A stretch of 14,011 nt of DNA from Chloroflexia bacterium (GTDB taxonomy: Bacteria > Chloroflexota > Chloroflexia > Thermomicrobiales > UBA6265), in the NCBI GenBank assembly GCA_013696265.1, contig JACCYX010000079.1, positions 1 through 14,011 of the forward strand, read 5' to 3'. This document shows positions 1 through 6,853 of this stretch, in pieces. The notes under the pieces are model-generated. The model made no database searches. It saw nothing but the letters and a program-made list of their open reading frames with translations, and had not been told where the DNA came from. A program made the translations under genes and the position numbers. Numbering within the stretch: the first letter of the stretch is position 1; each line of letters begins with the position of its first letter.

Positions 1-695
1 CGGTATTCCTCCGGCAGCATCGCCGCCACTCGTCCCATCGCGACGTTGATCGCTTCGTCCGGCGTCATCCGCTTGCCATCCGGTTTCAACTCCAGCATGA
101 ACGGCTCGCCAAACGTGATCGTCACGCCTCGCCGGCGTTCCGCCTGGCGCCGCTTTTTCCGGAGTTGTTTCGCGCCGTTGAACGGTAAGTCCTCCGACCC
201 CACGATCGCGACCGGCAGGATCGGCGCGTTGCCGCGCAAGGCGATCAGTCCGGCGCCGGGGAGTGCCCGCTCGATCGCCCGGCTCACGCTCCGCGTACCC
301 TCGGGAAACATGCCGACCGCGACTCCCTGCCGCAGGTGCTCGGCCGCGAGTTGGATCGCCTGGCGGTCAGCCTTGCCGCGATCCACCGGAAACCCGCCCC
401 CGAAGCGGATGATGCGCCCGATCAGTGGAACGGACATCAGTTCCTTCTTGGCCATGAAATGCACTGGACGCGGGCAGGCCACGCAAACGAGCAGCGGGTC
501 GGCGTTGTGCAGATGATTGGAGACTACGACCAGGGGGCCACCGGGCGGGACGTGGTTGAGCCCATGAATCTTCATGCCGAACAGCATCCGGCAGAGAATG
601 AGGAGCACCGTCCGCGCGACGGTGAATCCCCGTCCCCGGAGCTTGCCCGCCATGACATCGACGGGGGGCTTCGGCGCCTGCGCCGGGTTACTCAC
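1..695 (-). CDS. plsC: 1-acyl-sn-glycerol-3-phosphate acyltransferase (PlsC family), 3' end outside window
   Basis: My reverse-strand translation gives 231 residues before the window edge, close to the usual 200-250 of the family. It shows the acyltransferase HX4D motif (His61...Asp66 in NHLHNAD), the GFPVDR block at 101-106 and the glycerol-phosphate-binding FPEGTR at 130-135. The family transfers an acyl chain to lysophosphatidate at the inner face of the membrane, giving phosphatidic acid for phospholipid synthesis. The chosen GTG start (693-695) lies inside the last codons of cmk, giving an 8-bp overlap, with a GGGGTGA-like ribosome site just upstream. An ATG at 651-653 is a shorter alternative that keeps all motifs. 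It is the last visible gene of the dac-rluB-cmk-plsC operon; cmk followed by plsC is a common bacterial arrangement. Family assignment is strong; the exact acyl acceptor is not proven. Confidence 0.88.
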   Translation of the reverse strand, partial: MSNPAQAPKPPVDVMAGKLRGRGFTVARTVLLILCRMLFGMKIHGLNHVPPGGPLVVVSNHLHNADPLLVCVACPRPVHFMAKKELMSVPLIGRIIRFGGGFPVDRGKADRQAIQLAAEHLRQGVAVGMFPEGTRSVSRAIERALPGAGLIALRGNAPILPVAIVGSEDLPFNGAKQLRKKRRQAERRRGVTITFGEPFMLELKPDGKRMTPDEAINVAMGRVAAMLPEEY

Positions 696-1404
696 CGGTC
701 ACCCCGGCTTGCCGCCAGGCGGCCTCGGCGATGCGCTGGATCTCGTTAACGATCTCCTCCACCGGGCGATTGTCGGTATCGACGACGATCGCGTCGTTGG
801 CGGCGGCCAGCGGAGCCGTCTCGCGGCTGGAATCATACGCATCGCGGGCGTTGAGATCGTCGAGCACCTGTTCGAAGGTCGCTTCGATACAGCGGCCCTG
901 GAGTTCGGCGAGCCGCCGCCGCGCCCGCTCGGCGGCGCTCGCCTTGAGGTAGATCTTGGCGCCGGCCTGGGGAATCACGACCGTGCCGATATCCCGCCCC
1001 ACCATCACCACCTTCACGCCGCCGGTGATGCTCCGCTGCGCGTCGAGCAGGGCATCGCGGACGGCTGGATGGGCGGACACTTCCGAAACCCGCGCGTCGA
1101 TGTCGGCGGTTCGGATCGCCCAGGTCACGTCCTCGCCGTCCAGCAGCACGTCGACCTGCCGTCCATCGTCGATCGAGGCCGGGGCGATCTCGATCCGCAG
1201 CCGTCGCGTCAGGCCGGCCAGCGCCTGGCCATCGCCTGGGCTGATCCCGGCGCGCGCCGCCGCCAGCGTCACCGCTCGGTACAAGGCGCCCGTATCGAAG
1301 AGCATCGCCCCGATCCGGTCCGCGAGCAGCCGGGCAACAGTCGACTTACCGGCCGCCGCGGGACCGTCGATCGCGATGACTTGACGATGATCGAGCTGAC
1401 TCAT
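688..1404 (-). CDS. cmk: cytidylate kinase
   Basis: This 238-residue protein is a cytoplasmic (d)CMP kinase that makes CDP/dCDP from ATP for nucleotide recycling. Visible motifs are the P-loop GPAAAGKST (residues 14-22), the FDTGALYRAVT acceptor segment (36-46), VGRDIGTVV in the CMP-binding region, the basic LID-like AERARRR and the C-terminal RDAYDSSRETAPL, which are typical of bacterial Cmk. The reading frame stays open 35 codons further upstream, but I chose ATG 1402-1404 because a GGGAGG ribosome site sits just before it and the P-loop then falls at the usual distance from the N-terminus. The first 19 codons overlap the 3' end of rluB in another frame. Its stop codon overlaps the plsC start, suggesting coupled translation. 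Length and motifs match the family; no key residue appears lost. Confidence 0.96.
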   Translation of the reverse strand: MSQLDHRQVIAIDGPAAAGKSTVARLLADRIGAMLFDTGALYRAVTLAAARAGISPGDGQALAGLTRRLRIEIAPASIDDGRQVDVLLDGEDVTWAIRTADIDARVSEVSAHPAVRDALLDAQRSITGGVKVVMVGRDIGTVVIPQAGAKIYLKASAAERARRRLAELQGRCIEATFEQVLDDLNARDAYDSSRETAPLAAANDAIVVDTDNRPVEEIVNEIQRIAEAAWRQAGVTGE

Positions 1405-2347
1405 GCGGCGGCCTCCCTGGGCTGCGTGTGGTGGTCGGGCGTGAGGAGGCTGGCCGCGTCGATCGGGCCTCCCCGGCTGGCCGAGCCCGCCGGTCGGCGG
1501 GTGGTTCATCGCCGCCGTGTATGAACCCGCCGATGGGCTGCAACTGGAGCGGACGGCGCGCGTTCAGCTTCTCCGCCTCTTCGACCGGCAAGCCAACCGC
1601 CTCGAACAATTGGGTAAGCTCGCCCGGCGTCAGGTCGCGCCACGAACCGGGCGGGATACCCTGCATCAGGAGCGGTCCGAGCCGAACCCGCCGCAACTTG
1701 ACCACGTTGATACCGACGGATTCCATCATGTGGCGAACCACGTGGTAGAGCCCTTCGTGCAGCACGATCCTGACGATGATGCCTTCCCGCGTCTCCCGCA
1801 GCAAGCGACACTCATCCGGCTCGACGAGACGGCCGTTGACCCAAATGCCGTCGTTGAGCTTGAGCAGTTGCTGGTCCGTTGGGCGCCGGTCGGTGACGAC
1901 GTGATATTCCTTGGTTAGACCATATCGCGGGTGCATGACCCGGTTGGCGACCACGCCATCGTTGGTCAGCAAGAGGAGGCCCTGCGTCTCACGGTCGAGA
2001 CGCCCGACCGGGTAGACGCGCTCCTGGACATCGACAAGGTCCATCACGGTCCAGCGTTGCCGTTCGTCCTTGACGGTGGTGATGAACCCGCTCGGCTTGT
2101 TGAGCATGATGAACCGCAGCCGCTGCCGCTGGACCATCCGTCCATCGACCCGGATTTCATCCTTGACCGCATCGACGCGCGTGCCAAGTTCCGTCACGAC
2201 CTTGCCGTTCACGGAGATGCGGCCGGCGGTAATCAGGTCTTCGGAGGCGCGCCGGCTGGCGACGCCACGGGACGCAAGCACCCGCTGGAGCCGCTCGCCT
2301 ACCGGTTGGGCATCGTCCGGCTGGACCGGGGGTTTTGCTTTTGGCAT
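1346..2347 (-). CDS. rluB: 23S rRNA pseudouridine synthase, RluB/RsuA family
   Basis: The protein has 333 residues. An N-terminal S4 RNA-binding domain (about 17-65, with ERLQRVLASRGVASRR) is followed by the RsuA/RluB catalytic domain. The motif GRLDRETQGLLLLTNDG contains the catalytic Asp118, and YHVVRHMMESVG and LKRVR-like LRRVRLGPL follow, ending near residue 255. Such enzymes isomerise a specific uridine in rRNA; RluB acts near the peptidyl-transferase centre of 23S rRNA. Residues from about 262 onward form an Arg/Pro/Ser-rich tail of roughly 70 residues, likely disordered and RNA-contacting; basic tails are known in RluB proteins. The last 19 residues are encoded out of frame with the start of cmk. 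It begins 3 bp after the carboxypeptidase gene, with a GGGGCGG-like ribosome site inside that gene. The dac-rluB-cmk order is also seen in Gram-positives. RluB versus RluE/F subfamily is inferred from the S4 domain and context. Confidence 0.92.
   Translation of the reverse strand: MPKAKPPVQPDDAQPVGERLQRVLASRGVASRRASEDLITAGRISVNGKVVTELGTRVDAVKDEIRVDGRMVQRQRLRFIMLNKPSGFITTVKDERQRWTVMDLVDVQERVYPVGRLDRETQGLLLLTNDGVVANRVMHPRYGLTKEYHVVTDRRPTDQQLLKLNDGIWVNGRLVEPDECRLLRETREGIIVRIVLHEGLYHVVRHMMESVGINVVKLRRVRLGPLLMQGIPPGSWRDLTPGELTQLFEAVGLPVEEAEKLNARRPLQLQPIGGFIHGGDEPPADRRARPAGEARSTRPASSRPTTTRSPGRPPHESARSSSSHRDRRSRGGR
1412..1417 (-). promoter_or_regulatory. ribosome binding site deciding the cmk start
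   Basis: GGGAGG on the minus strand, 7 bases before ATG 1404. It lies inside the rluB reading frame and supports the short cmk start over the 35-codon upstream extension. Confidence 0.7.
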
Positions 2348-2350
2348 GCG

Positions 2351-3574
2351 TTACCGCCCCGCCACGCTGGCGACCGACGACGATTGCGCGGCGGTGTAGT
2401 AAACGGGAACGCTCCCCACCTGCTCCTGGTCGTAGTAGAGCCTGACCGCGCCGCCCTCGTCTCCGGCCCCGCCCTGGCCCTGAAGCACGAGCTGGTAGGC
2501 GGTGGTTGTCTCGGTGGACGGATAGGGAATGGTGGGAGGATCGTTAAACTCCACCTGCCAGACCGCCATTTCCTCGGCGAGACCCGGGAACGTCCCCTCC
2601 GCGCCGGGCGTGACCCAGGCGAACTGGTCGTCCATCGCGGCGAAGATCGTCCGCGCGTCGTTCCAGCGTTCGTCGGAGCCCTCGACGATCACGCTATCGC
2701 TGTACTCGACATCGGCCCCGAGCACGGCGGTGATGACGGTGTTCGAGCCGCCGTTGACTTGCCGGGCGAGCACCACGCAGGCCCCCGCTTCGGGGGTGGT
2801 CCCGGTCTTGCCGCCGATCACGCCGAGCTGGCCAAGCAAATCGTTGGTCGTCGATTCCTGGTACGTGCGATTCTCCGAGCCGGCCGATGTGAACTGATAC
2901 GCCGGTTCGGCCACGATCCCGGCGAGGCGTTCGTTCCGCATCAGTTCCCGGAACAGGATCGCGATGTCGCGAGCGGTGGAATAGGTACTGTCGGCGTCGA
3001 CGCCGCTCGCGTTGGTGAACCGGGAGTTTTGGAGTCCGAGCTCGGCGGCGTAGTCGTTCATCGCCTGGTAGAACGCATCGCGGGCGTCCTCAGGGTTGTC
3101 GCACCCGCACAGGTCCAGCCCGACGTGGCGGGCAAGGGCATTCGCGCCGTCGTTGCCGGACGGGATCAGCAACCCGTAGAGCAGGGTGCCGACGGTGAGC
3201 GTATCGCCCGCCTGGAGCTGCATGTTGGAGTAGACGGTGATGTCGACGGTGTCCGACTCGTCGATCAGCACCTGGTCCGCCGGGTCGCCATGCTCCATCA
3301 CGACCAGTGCGGTGACGACCTTGACCGTACTGCCGATCTGCATCCGCTCGTCGGGATTCTTCTCGTAGAGGGTGATGCCACTGGCCATGTCGAACGAGAA
3401 GACACTTTGAGCCGTCACATCCGGCGAGGCGATCGCGGTTGGAGGATCGCTCGCCGTCGTGGAGCCGGGCGCGCCGCTGGCTGACGGGTCCATTGACGAG
3501 ACGATTGCCAATGCGGCGATGAGGGCCAGCAAGGTTCGCTGGACGGAACTGGAAAAACGGAACACGTTGGTCAT
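2351..3574 (-). CDS. secreted serine-type D-Ala-D-Ala carboxypeptidase (peptidase S11, low-molecular-weight PBP)
   Basis: This 407-residue protein has all three penicillin-binding motifs: SxxK as Ser82-Thr-Val-Lys85 (nucleophile Ser82), SxN as Ser139-Gly-Asn141, and KTG at Lys256-258. The segment STARDIAILFREL is typical of the S11 family. It should trim the terminal D-Ala from peptidoglycan stem peptides outside the cell, limiting cross-linking. With the ATG at 3572-3574 the N-terminus is a clear signal peptide (Arg6, Arg13, hydrophobic core about 14-26). The frame stays open 60 codons upstream, but that extension has no signal-peptide character and runs past the TATACT promoter box. The last ~60 residues resemble a small beta domain; I see no C-terminal amphipathic anchor of the PBP5 kind, so it may be released or held otherwise. 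It is the first gene of the minus-strand operon. DacA, DacB or DacF cannot be separated by eye. Confidence 0.93.
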   Translation of the reverse strand: MTNVFRFSSSVQRTLLALIAALAIVSSMDPSASGAPGSTTASDPPTAIASPDVTAQSVFSFDMASGITLYEKNPDERMQIGSTVKVVTALVVMEHGDPADQVLIDESDTVDITVYSNMQLQAGDTLTVGTLLYGLLIPSGNDGANALARHVGLDLCGCDNPEDARDAFYQAMNDYAAELGLQNSRFTNASGVDADSTYSTARDIAILFRELMRNERLAGIVAEPAYQFTSAGSENRTYQESTTNDLLGQLGVIGGKTGTTPEAGACVVLARQVNGGSNTVITAVLGADVEYSDSVIVEGSDERWNDARTIFAAMDDQFAWVTPGAEGTFPGLAEEMAVWQVEFNDPPTIPYPSTETTTAYQLVLQGQGGAGDEGGAVRLYYDQEQVGSVPVYYTAAQSSSVASVAGR

Positions 3575-3613
3575 CTCACAGGTAAGGCGCTGGCGACCGC
3601 GTTGGCCTCCATC

Positions 3614-3619
3614 AGTATA
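3614..3619 (-). promoter_or_regulatory. candidate -10 box for the dac-rluB-cmk-plsC operon
   Basis: TATACT on the minus strand differs from TATAAT at one position. It would start transcription near 3607, giving an untranslated leader of about 33 bases before the ATG at 3574. No convincing -35 hexamer is visible 16-18 bases upstream. The same hexamer precedes uvrC. Confidence 0.45.
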
Positions 3620-3734
3620 GAGCCAAGCCACTGGAGTCGCCGGGCCGCGCGACGTGCTGACGGCATACGGTAGACTCGTTAACGGCGATGGGATACTTGA
3701 CCCACCAACCCAGCTGTCGAGAACGTTCGTGTGT

Positions 3735-3740
3735 CGAGGA
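3735..3740 (+). promoter_or_regulatory. ribosome binding site supporting GTG start at 3745
   Basis: CGAGGA lies 4 bases before GTG 3745. The alternative ATG at 3688 has no purine-rich site. A TTGACC at 3697-3702 could be the -35 box of a promoter firing just upstream of this start, but its -10 partner is poor. Confidence 0.4.
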
Positions 3741-3744
3741 TCGC

Positions 3745-4590
3745 GTGAATCCACCTGACTGGTTGCCAGAGACGGCGTTTCCGTCCAACAAGCCGATTCG
3801 ACTGGCGGCGATCGGCGACCTCCACCTCCGCACCAGCATTCCCCAAGACCTGGCGGACGACCTGCGGGCGATCGACGGCTTGGCCGACCTGCTCGTCATT
3901 ACAGGGGACCTGACCGAGGGCGGCAAGCTTCCCGAAGTCGAACTTGCGCGTGAACTGTTTTCAGGTATCCGGATGCCAAAGGTGGCGGTGCTCGGCAACC
4001 ACGATCGTCGAAGCATGCGCCGCAAGGCGATGCGCATCGCGCTCGAAGCATCCGGCATCACGCTGCTGGATGGCGCCTCGCTCACGATGACCTTCGACGA
4101 CGGCCGCCGGCTGGGCATCGCGGGCGTGGGCGGTTACGGCGGCGGATTCTGGCCGGAAGAGGTCCCAGACCTCGTCTCGGCCCGGCTCAGCAAGGCGGTT
4201 GGCGTCCGAGCCCGGCGGGAATCGCTCCGGTTGCAACAGGCGCTCGATGAACTCGTGGGTCAACACAACGACGCCAACGTCGTCGTCCTGCACTATTCGC
4301 CAACGGTGTCGACCCTGGGAAATGAGCCGCTTATCAAATACTGGATGCTGGGCAACTCGCTCCTCGGCAAGGTGATCGACGAGCATCGGGTCGACCTCGT
4401 CCTGCATGGTCACGCCCACTTGGGGAACCACGTTGGCCAGACACCGGGCGGGGTGCCGGTGCGCAACGTCGCGGCCCACGTCACCGGGCGACCGATGATC
4501 TACGATGTCACTACGCACCGCGACGTCCAGGAGGTGGACCGCCCCTGGTCACCCGTGGCGGTGACATCGATGCCGGAGCGATTGCGATGA
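3745..4590 (+). CDS. calcineurin-like metallophosphoesterase
   Basis: The predicted protein has 281 residues. It carries the ordered metal-binding motifs of the calcineurin-like superfamily: GDLHLR (Asp25, His27), GDLTEGG (Asp55), GNHDRR (Asn85, His86, Asp87), His183 in LHYSPT, and HGHAH (His221, His223). All di-metal ligands appear present, so a working phosphomonoesterase or phosphodiesterase is likely; the substrate cannot be read from sequence. There is no signal peptide or membrane segment, so it is probably cytoplasmic. I prefer the GTG start at 3745 because GAGGA precedes it and the next ~17 residues lead directly into the first beta strand (IRLAAIGD). ATG 3688 would add 19 residues of unconvincing sequence. 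It diverges from the carboxypeptidase gene. Its stop overlaps the next gene's start by ATGA, suggesting coupled translation and a shared task with the aminotransferase-like protein. Confidence 0.9.
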   Translation: MNPPDWLPETAFPSNKPIRLAAIGDLHLRTSIPQDLADDLRAIDGLADLLVITGDLTEGGKLPEVELARELFSGIRMPKVAVLGNHDRRSMRRKAMRIALEASGITLLDGASLTMTFDDGRRLGIAGVGGYGGGFWPEEVPDLVSARLSKAVGVRARRESLRLQQALDELVGQHNDANVVVLHYSPTVSTLGNEPLIKYWMLGNSLLGKVIDEHRVDLVLHGHAHLGNHVGQTPGGVPVRNVAAHVTGRPMIYDVTTHRDVQEVDRPWSPVAVTSMPERLR

Positions 4591-5621
4591 CGGAGCATGC
4601 GTTCGAGACCAGTGCACGCGCGGCCGTGGCCTCCGAGCGTCGCTGGCGTCTCGACCTGATCCCGAATCCTTATGGCCCGGTGGACAGCGTAATCGACGCG
4701 GTCTCCCGCTTCGACGGCTGGTCATCCCCATCTGGAGATCAGGCCGAAACCCTGCGCGTGCGGCTGGCGGCGCGGGCCGGCGTCTCCTCGGACTGGATCG
4801 TGCTCGCCAACGGCATCGACGAACTGCACGCGATGATCGCCCAGCGGCGAAGCCACCACGGCCCGACCGTCGTGTTCCCGCCCAGTGATCCGATGCTCGA
4901 GGCCTGGCTGCGGCGGCATAGCGTCCAAGTCGAACCTGTCTGGCGAGGGCCGGGCTTCGCCCTGCCGATCGACGCTGAGACGCGCGGCTTGCCGCGCGGC
5001 GCGACCTCGGTGGTGCTGACCCCGAACGACCCGACCGGCACGATCATGAGCGTGCAGGAAGCGGTCCGGCTCTCGCGCCAGAGCGCGCTGGTGGTGATCG
5101 ACGAGCGGCACGCCGCCTATAGTCCGCGCACCCTCGCGCCGCTGGTTCGCGAGTTCGACAACCTGGTGCTGTTGCAGACGTTCGAAACCTTCGCGGCGCT
5201 GACCGCGTTTCCGCTCGCCTGGGCTGTCGCTCCGCCAAAGATCGCGCGCGAGATCGCCGCGCAGGGCCGCCCCTCGGGATTGGCGCAGGTCTCGGTGATA
5301 GCCGCGCTGGCGGCCCTGGCGGCCGAGACGGAGATCAAGGCGACGGTGCGAAGGGTGATGATCGAAAAGGGGCGGTTGTTCCGTCAGTTGCGCAAGCTGA
5401 ACATGATCAGCCCGCCCTACCCGTCGTGGTCGAATTTTCTCCTGGCCCGGATCGAGCGCGGAACGTCCGCCTACTTCATTCCGCGCCTGCGGGAGCGGGG
5501 CATCACGGTCTTTGAGGTCGGAAGCCCGAAGCTGCCAAACCACCTCCGGGTCAGCGGCGTCTCGCAGGACGCCACAACGGCCCTCAAACAGGCGCTGATC
5601 GAGATCGCCCTCGACTTGTGA
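4587..5621 (+). CDS. class I/II aminotransferase-fold protein (HisC/CobD-like) lacking the PLP lysine; probable pseudoenzyme
   Basis: The 344-residue length and motif order follow histidinol-phosphate aminotransferase-type fold-I proteins: NGIDELH (75-81, for GSDEL), PNDPTG (146-151), VVIDERHAAY (169-178, for VVDEAYxEF) and LRVSG near the C-terminus with Arg321. The active site is heavily altered. At the Schiff-base site, where HisC has SKxFGLAGLR, this protein has FETFAALTAF, so the Ser is Phe199, the Lys is Glu200 and the phosphate-binding Arg is Phe208. The PLP-ring Asn of NPTG is Asp148, and the Tyr of DEAY is His175. The pyridine-binding Asp172 and Arg321 remain. The frame is intact and codon use looks normal, so this is a maintained gene and not a decaying one. 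Transamination is unlikely; a binding, scaffold or lyase role is possible. It is coupled by ATGA to the upstream phosphoesterase, and its transcript would end in the repeat at 5706-5850. Confidence 0.85.
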   Translation: MTEHAFETSARAAVASERRWRLDLIPNPYGPVDSVIDAVSRFDGWSSPSGDQAETLRVRLAARAGVSSDWIVLANGIDELHAMIAQRRSHHGPTVVFPPSDPMLEAWLRRHSVQVEPVWRGPGFALPIDAETRGLPRGATSVVLTPNDPTGTIMSVQEAVRLSRQSALVVIDERHAAYSPRTLAPLVREFDNLVLLQTFETFAALTAFPLAWAVAPPKIAREIAAQGRPSGLAQVSVIAALAALAAETEIKATVRRVMIEKGRLFRQLRKLNMISPPYPSWSNFLLARIERGTSAYFIPRLRERGITVFEVGSPKLPNHLRVSGVSQDATTALKQALIEIALDL

Positions 5622-5705
5622 TATGAACTTCGGGGACCGGCTGGCACTAGCCGGACTTGTGTCGGCCACCTCATCCGCGAGATCCACCGGAGCCCCGGCG
5701 GGAAA

Positions 5706-5850
5706 TTGTCATTCCGAGCTTGCGAGGCAGCGAAGCGGTATCCATGCGCGAAGCGCTTCGGCCGCAGGCCGACCAGCTTCCGGGTGCCCCAGCCATCCCC
5801 TGCCGAATACCGGCTGCGCCGGGGGATTCCTCGCAAGCTCGGAATGACAA
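5706..5850. repeat. palindromic intergenic repeat, copy 1
   Basis: A 145-bp element with perfect 22-bp inverted arms at 5706-5727 and 5829-5850; the left arm begins TTGTCATTCCGAGCTTGCGA. The interior is GC-rich and holds a further palindrome GAAGCGCTTC at 5750-5759. It lies between the convergent aminotransferase-like gene and rph, so its RNA hairpin could end both transcripts, although there is no T-tract typical of an intrinsic terminator. It shares ends with the copies at 6727 and 12911. No transposase is encoded. Confidence 0.9.
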
Positions 5851-5887
5851 CGAGAAATGATGGCGAATTCGAGTCGCCCATTGTGTC

Positions 5888-6625
5888 CTATACCGCAAGC
5901 GCCGCGTTCTGGGCCGCGAACAACTCGGTCAGGCCGCCGCTCGCCAGGTCGAGCATCGCCTGAAGCACCTCGGGCGAAAAGGGCTCCTGCTCGGCCGTTC
6001 CCTGGAGTTCAACGAATGCGTTCCGGTCCGTCATCACGACGTTGATGTCGACGTCGGCCTTCGAATCCTCGCTGTAGTCGAGATCGAGTACCGGGACGCC
6101 CCGCACCACCCCGGCGCTGACGGCCGCAACCGCCGACTTGAGCGGACTCCTCCGCACCTTGCCCTCGGCCATGAGTTTTTGACACGCCAGCGCCAACGCG
6201 ACGTAGACGCCGGTGATCGCGGCGCACCGGGTCCCGCCGTCGGCCCGGATCACGTCGCAATCGAGAAGGATCTGGCGTTCGCCGAGCGCCTCCAGGTCGC
6301 AGACCGCCCGCAGCGAGCGGCCGATCAACCGCTGGATTTCAACCGTGCGGCCGCCCTGCTTGCCCCGGACCGCCTCGCGCTCGATGCGCCGCGGGCTGGA
6401 GCGGGGGAGCATCGCGTACTCGGCCGTCACCCAGCCCTTTCCCTTGCCTTTCATCCAGCGCGGCACCTCTTCCTGCACCGTCGCGGCGCAGAGGACGTGG
6501 GTATCACCGATCCTGATCAGCGCGGACCCTTCGGCGTACGGCGCCTCGTTCGGGATGATTTCGACCGGTCGAAGCTGGCCGAGGGTGCGGTCGTAGGATC
6601 GGCGCATGGGCACGGTAATGGTCAT
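5888..6625 (-). CDS. rph: ribonuclease PH
   Basis: This 245-residue enzyme removes nucleotides from the 3' end of tRNA precursors by phosphorolysis in the cytoplasm, working as a hexamer. The family signature is clear: MRRSYDRTLGQLRPVEI near the start, EYAMLPRSSPRR (69-80), GRTVEIQRLIGRSLRAV (92-108) and the phosphate-site block DCDVIRADGGTRCAAITG (122-139). The C-terminus GTAEQEPFS...GGLTELF is also typical. I start it at ATG 6623-6625 because a GAGGAA site lies 3 bases before it; a start six codons later (6607) has no such site, and the upstream-extended frame to 6715 adds unrelated sequence. Length matches the usual ~240-260. It sits after the repeat that separates it from rarA on the same strand, so it may have its own promoter in 6640-6725, though I see no strong one. 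Confidence 0.96.
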   Translation of the reverse strand: MTITVPMRRSYDRTLGQLRPVEIIPNEAPYAEGSALIRIGDTHVLCAATVQEEVPRWMKGKGKGWVTAEYAMLPRSSPRRIEREAVRGKQGGRTVEIQRLIGRSLRAVCDLEALGERQILLDCDVIRADGGTRCAAITGVYVALALACQKLMAEGKVRRSPLKSAVAAVSAGVVRGVPVLDLDYSEDSKADVDINVVMTDRNAFVELQGTAEQEPFSPEVLQAMLDLASGGLTELFAAQNAALAV

Positions 6626-6628
6626 GAG

Positions 6629-6634
6629 TTCCTC
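6629..6634 (-). promoter_or_regulatory. ribosome binding site deciding the rph start
   Basis: GAGGAA on the minus strand, 3 bases upstream of ATG 6625. Nothing similar precedes the ATG at 6607. Confidence 0.55.
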
Positions 6635-6726
6635 ATGGTTGGAGACAGGCGGAGACAAGCATCGCTGCGCTGCCGCAACCGTACATGCAATGACGTGTCC
6701 AGCGTATCGTGGCACTTATCCAAAAT

Positions 6727-6826
6727 CGTCATTTCGAGCTTGCGAGAAATCCCTGTGCGAAGCACTCGACGGCGCAGCCGGCGCTTTGGGATTGGGGGAG
6801 TCCAGTCCGACTTCGTCGGAATGACG
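6727..6826. repeat. palindromic intergenic repeat, copy 2
   Basis: A 100-bp relative of copy 1. The ends CGTCATTTCGA (6727-6737) and TCGGAATGACG (6816-6826) are inverted repeats with one mismatch in 11. The left part matches copy 1 (CGAGCTTGCGAG). The right part carries the self-complementary TCCGACTTCGTCGGA (6806-6820), also present at 13044-13058. It lies between rarA and rph, both on the minus strand. Confidence 0.82.
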
Positions 6827-6853
6827 GTTGTGGAGGTGTCCACATACGCTTAT

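Noticed and set aside
1931..3484. Plus-strand open frame of 517 codons opposite the carboxypeptidase and rluB genes
   Set aside because: It is antisense to genes with clear motifs and its translation is rich in His, Arg, Gly and Val without domain features, as expected of an antisense frame in GC-rich DNA.
3571..3612. A 13-codon upstream open frame (ATG 3610-3612) whose TGA overlaps the carboxypeptidase ATG
   Set aside because: The likely transcription start near 3607 lies downstream of its ATG, so it is probably not in the message; ATGA overlap can occur by chance.
3575..3754. N-terminal extension of the carboxypeptidase by 60 codons
   Set aside because: It runs through the TATACT promoter box and the divergent gene's 5' region, and would bury the signal peptide.
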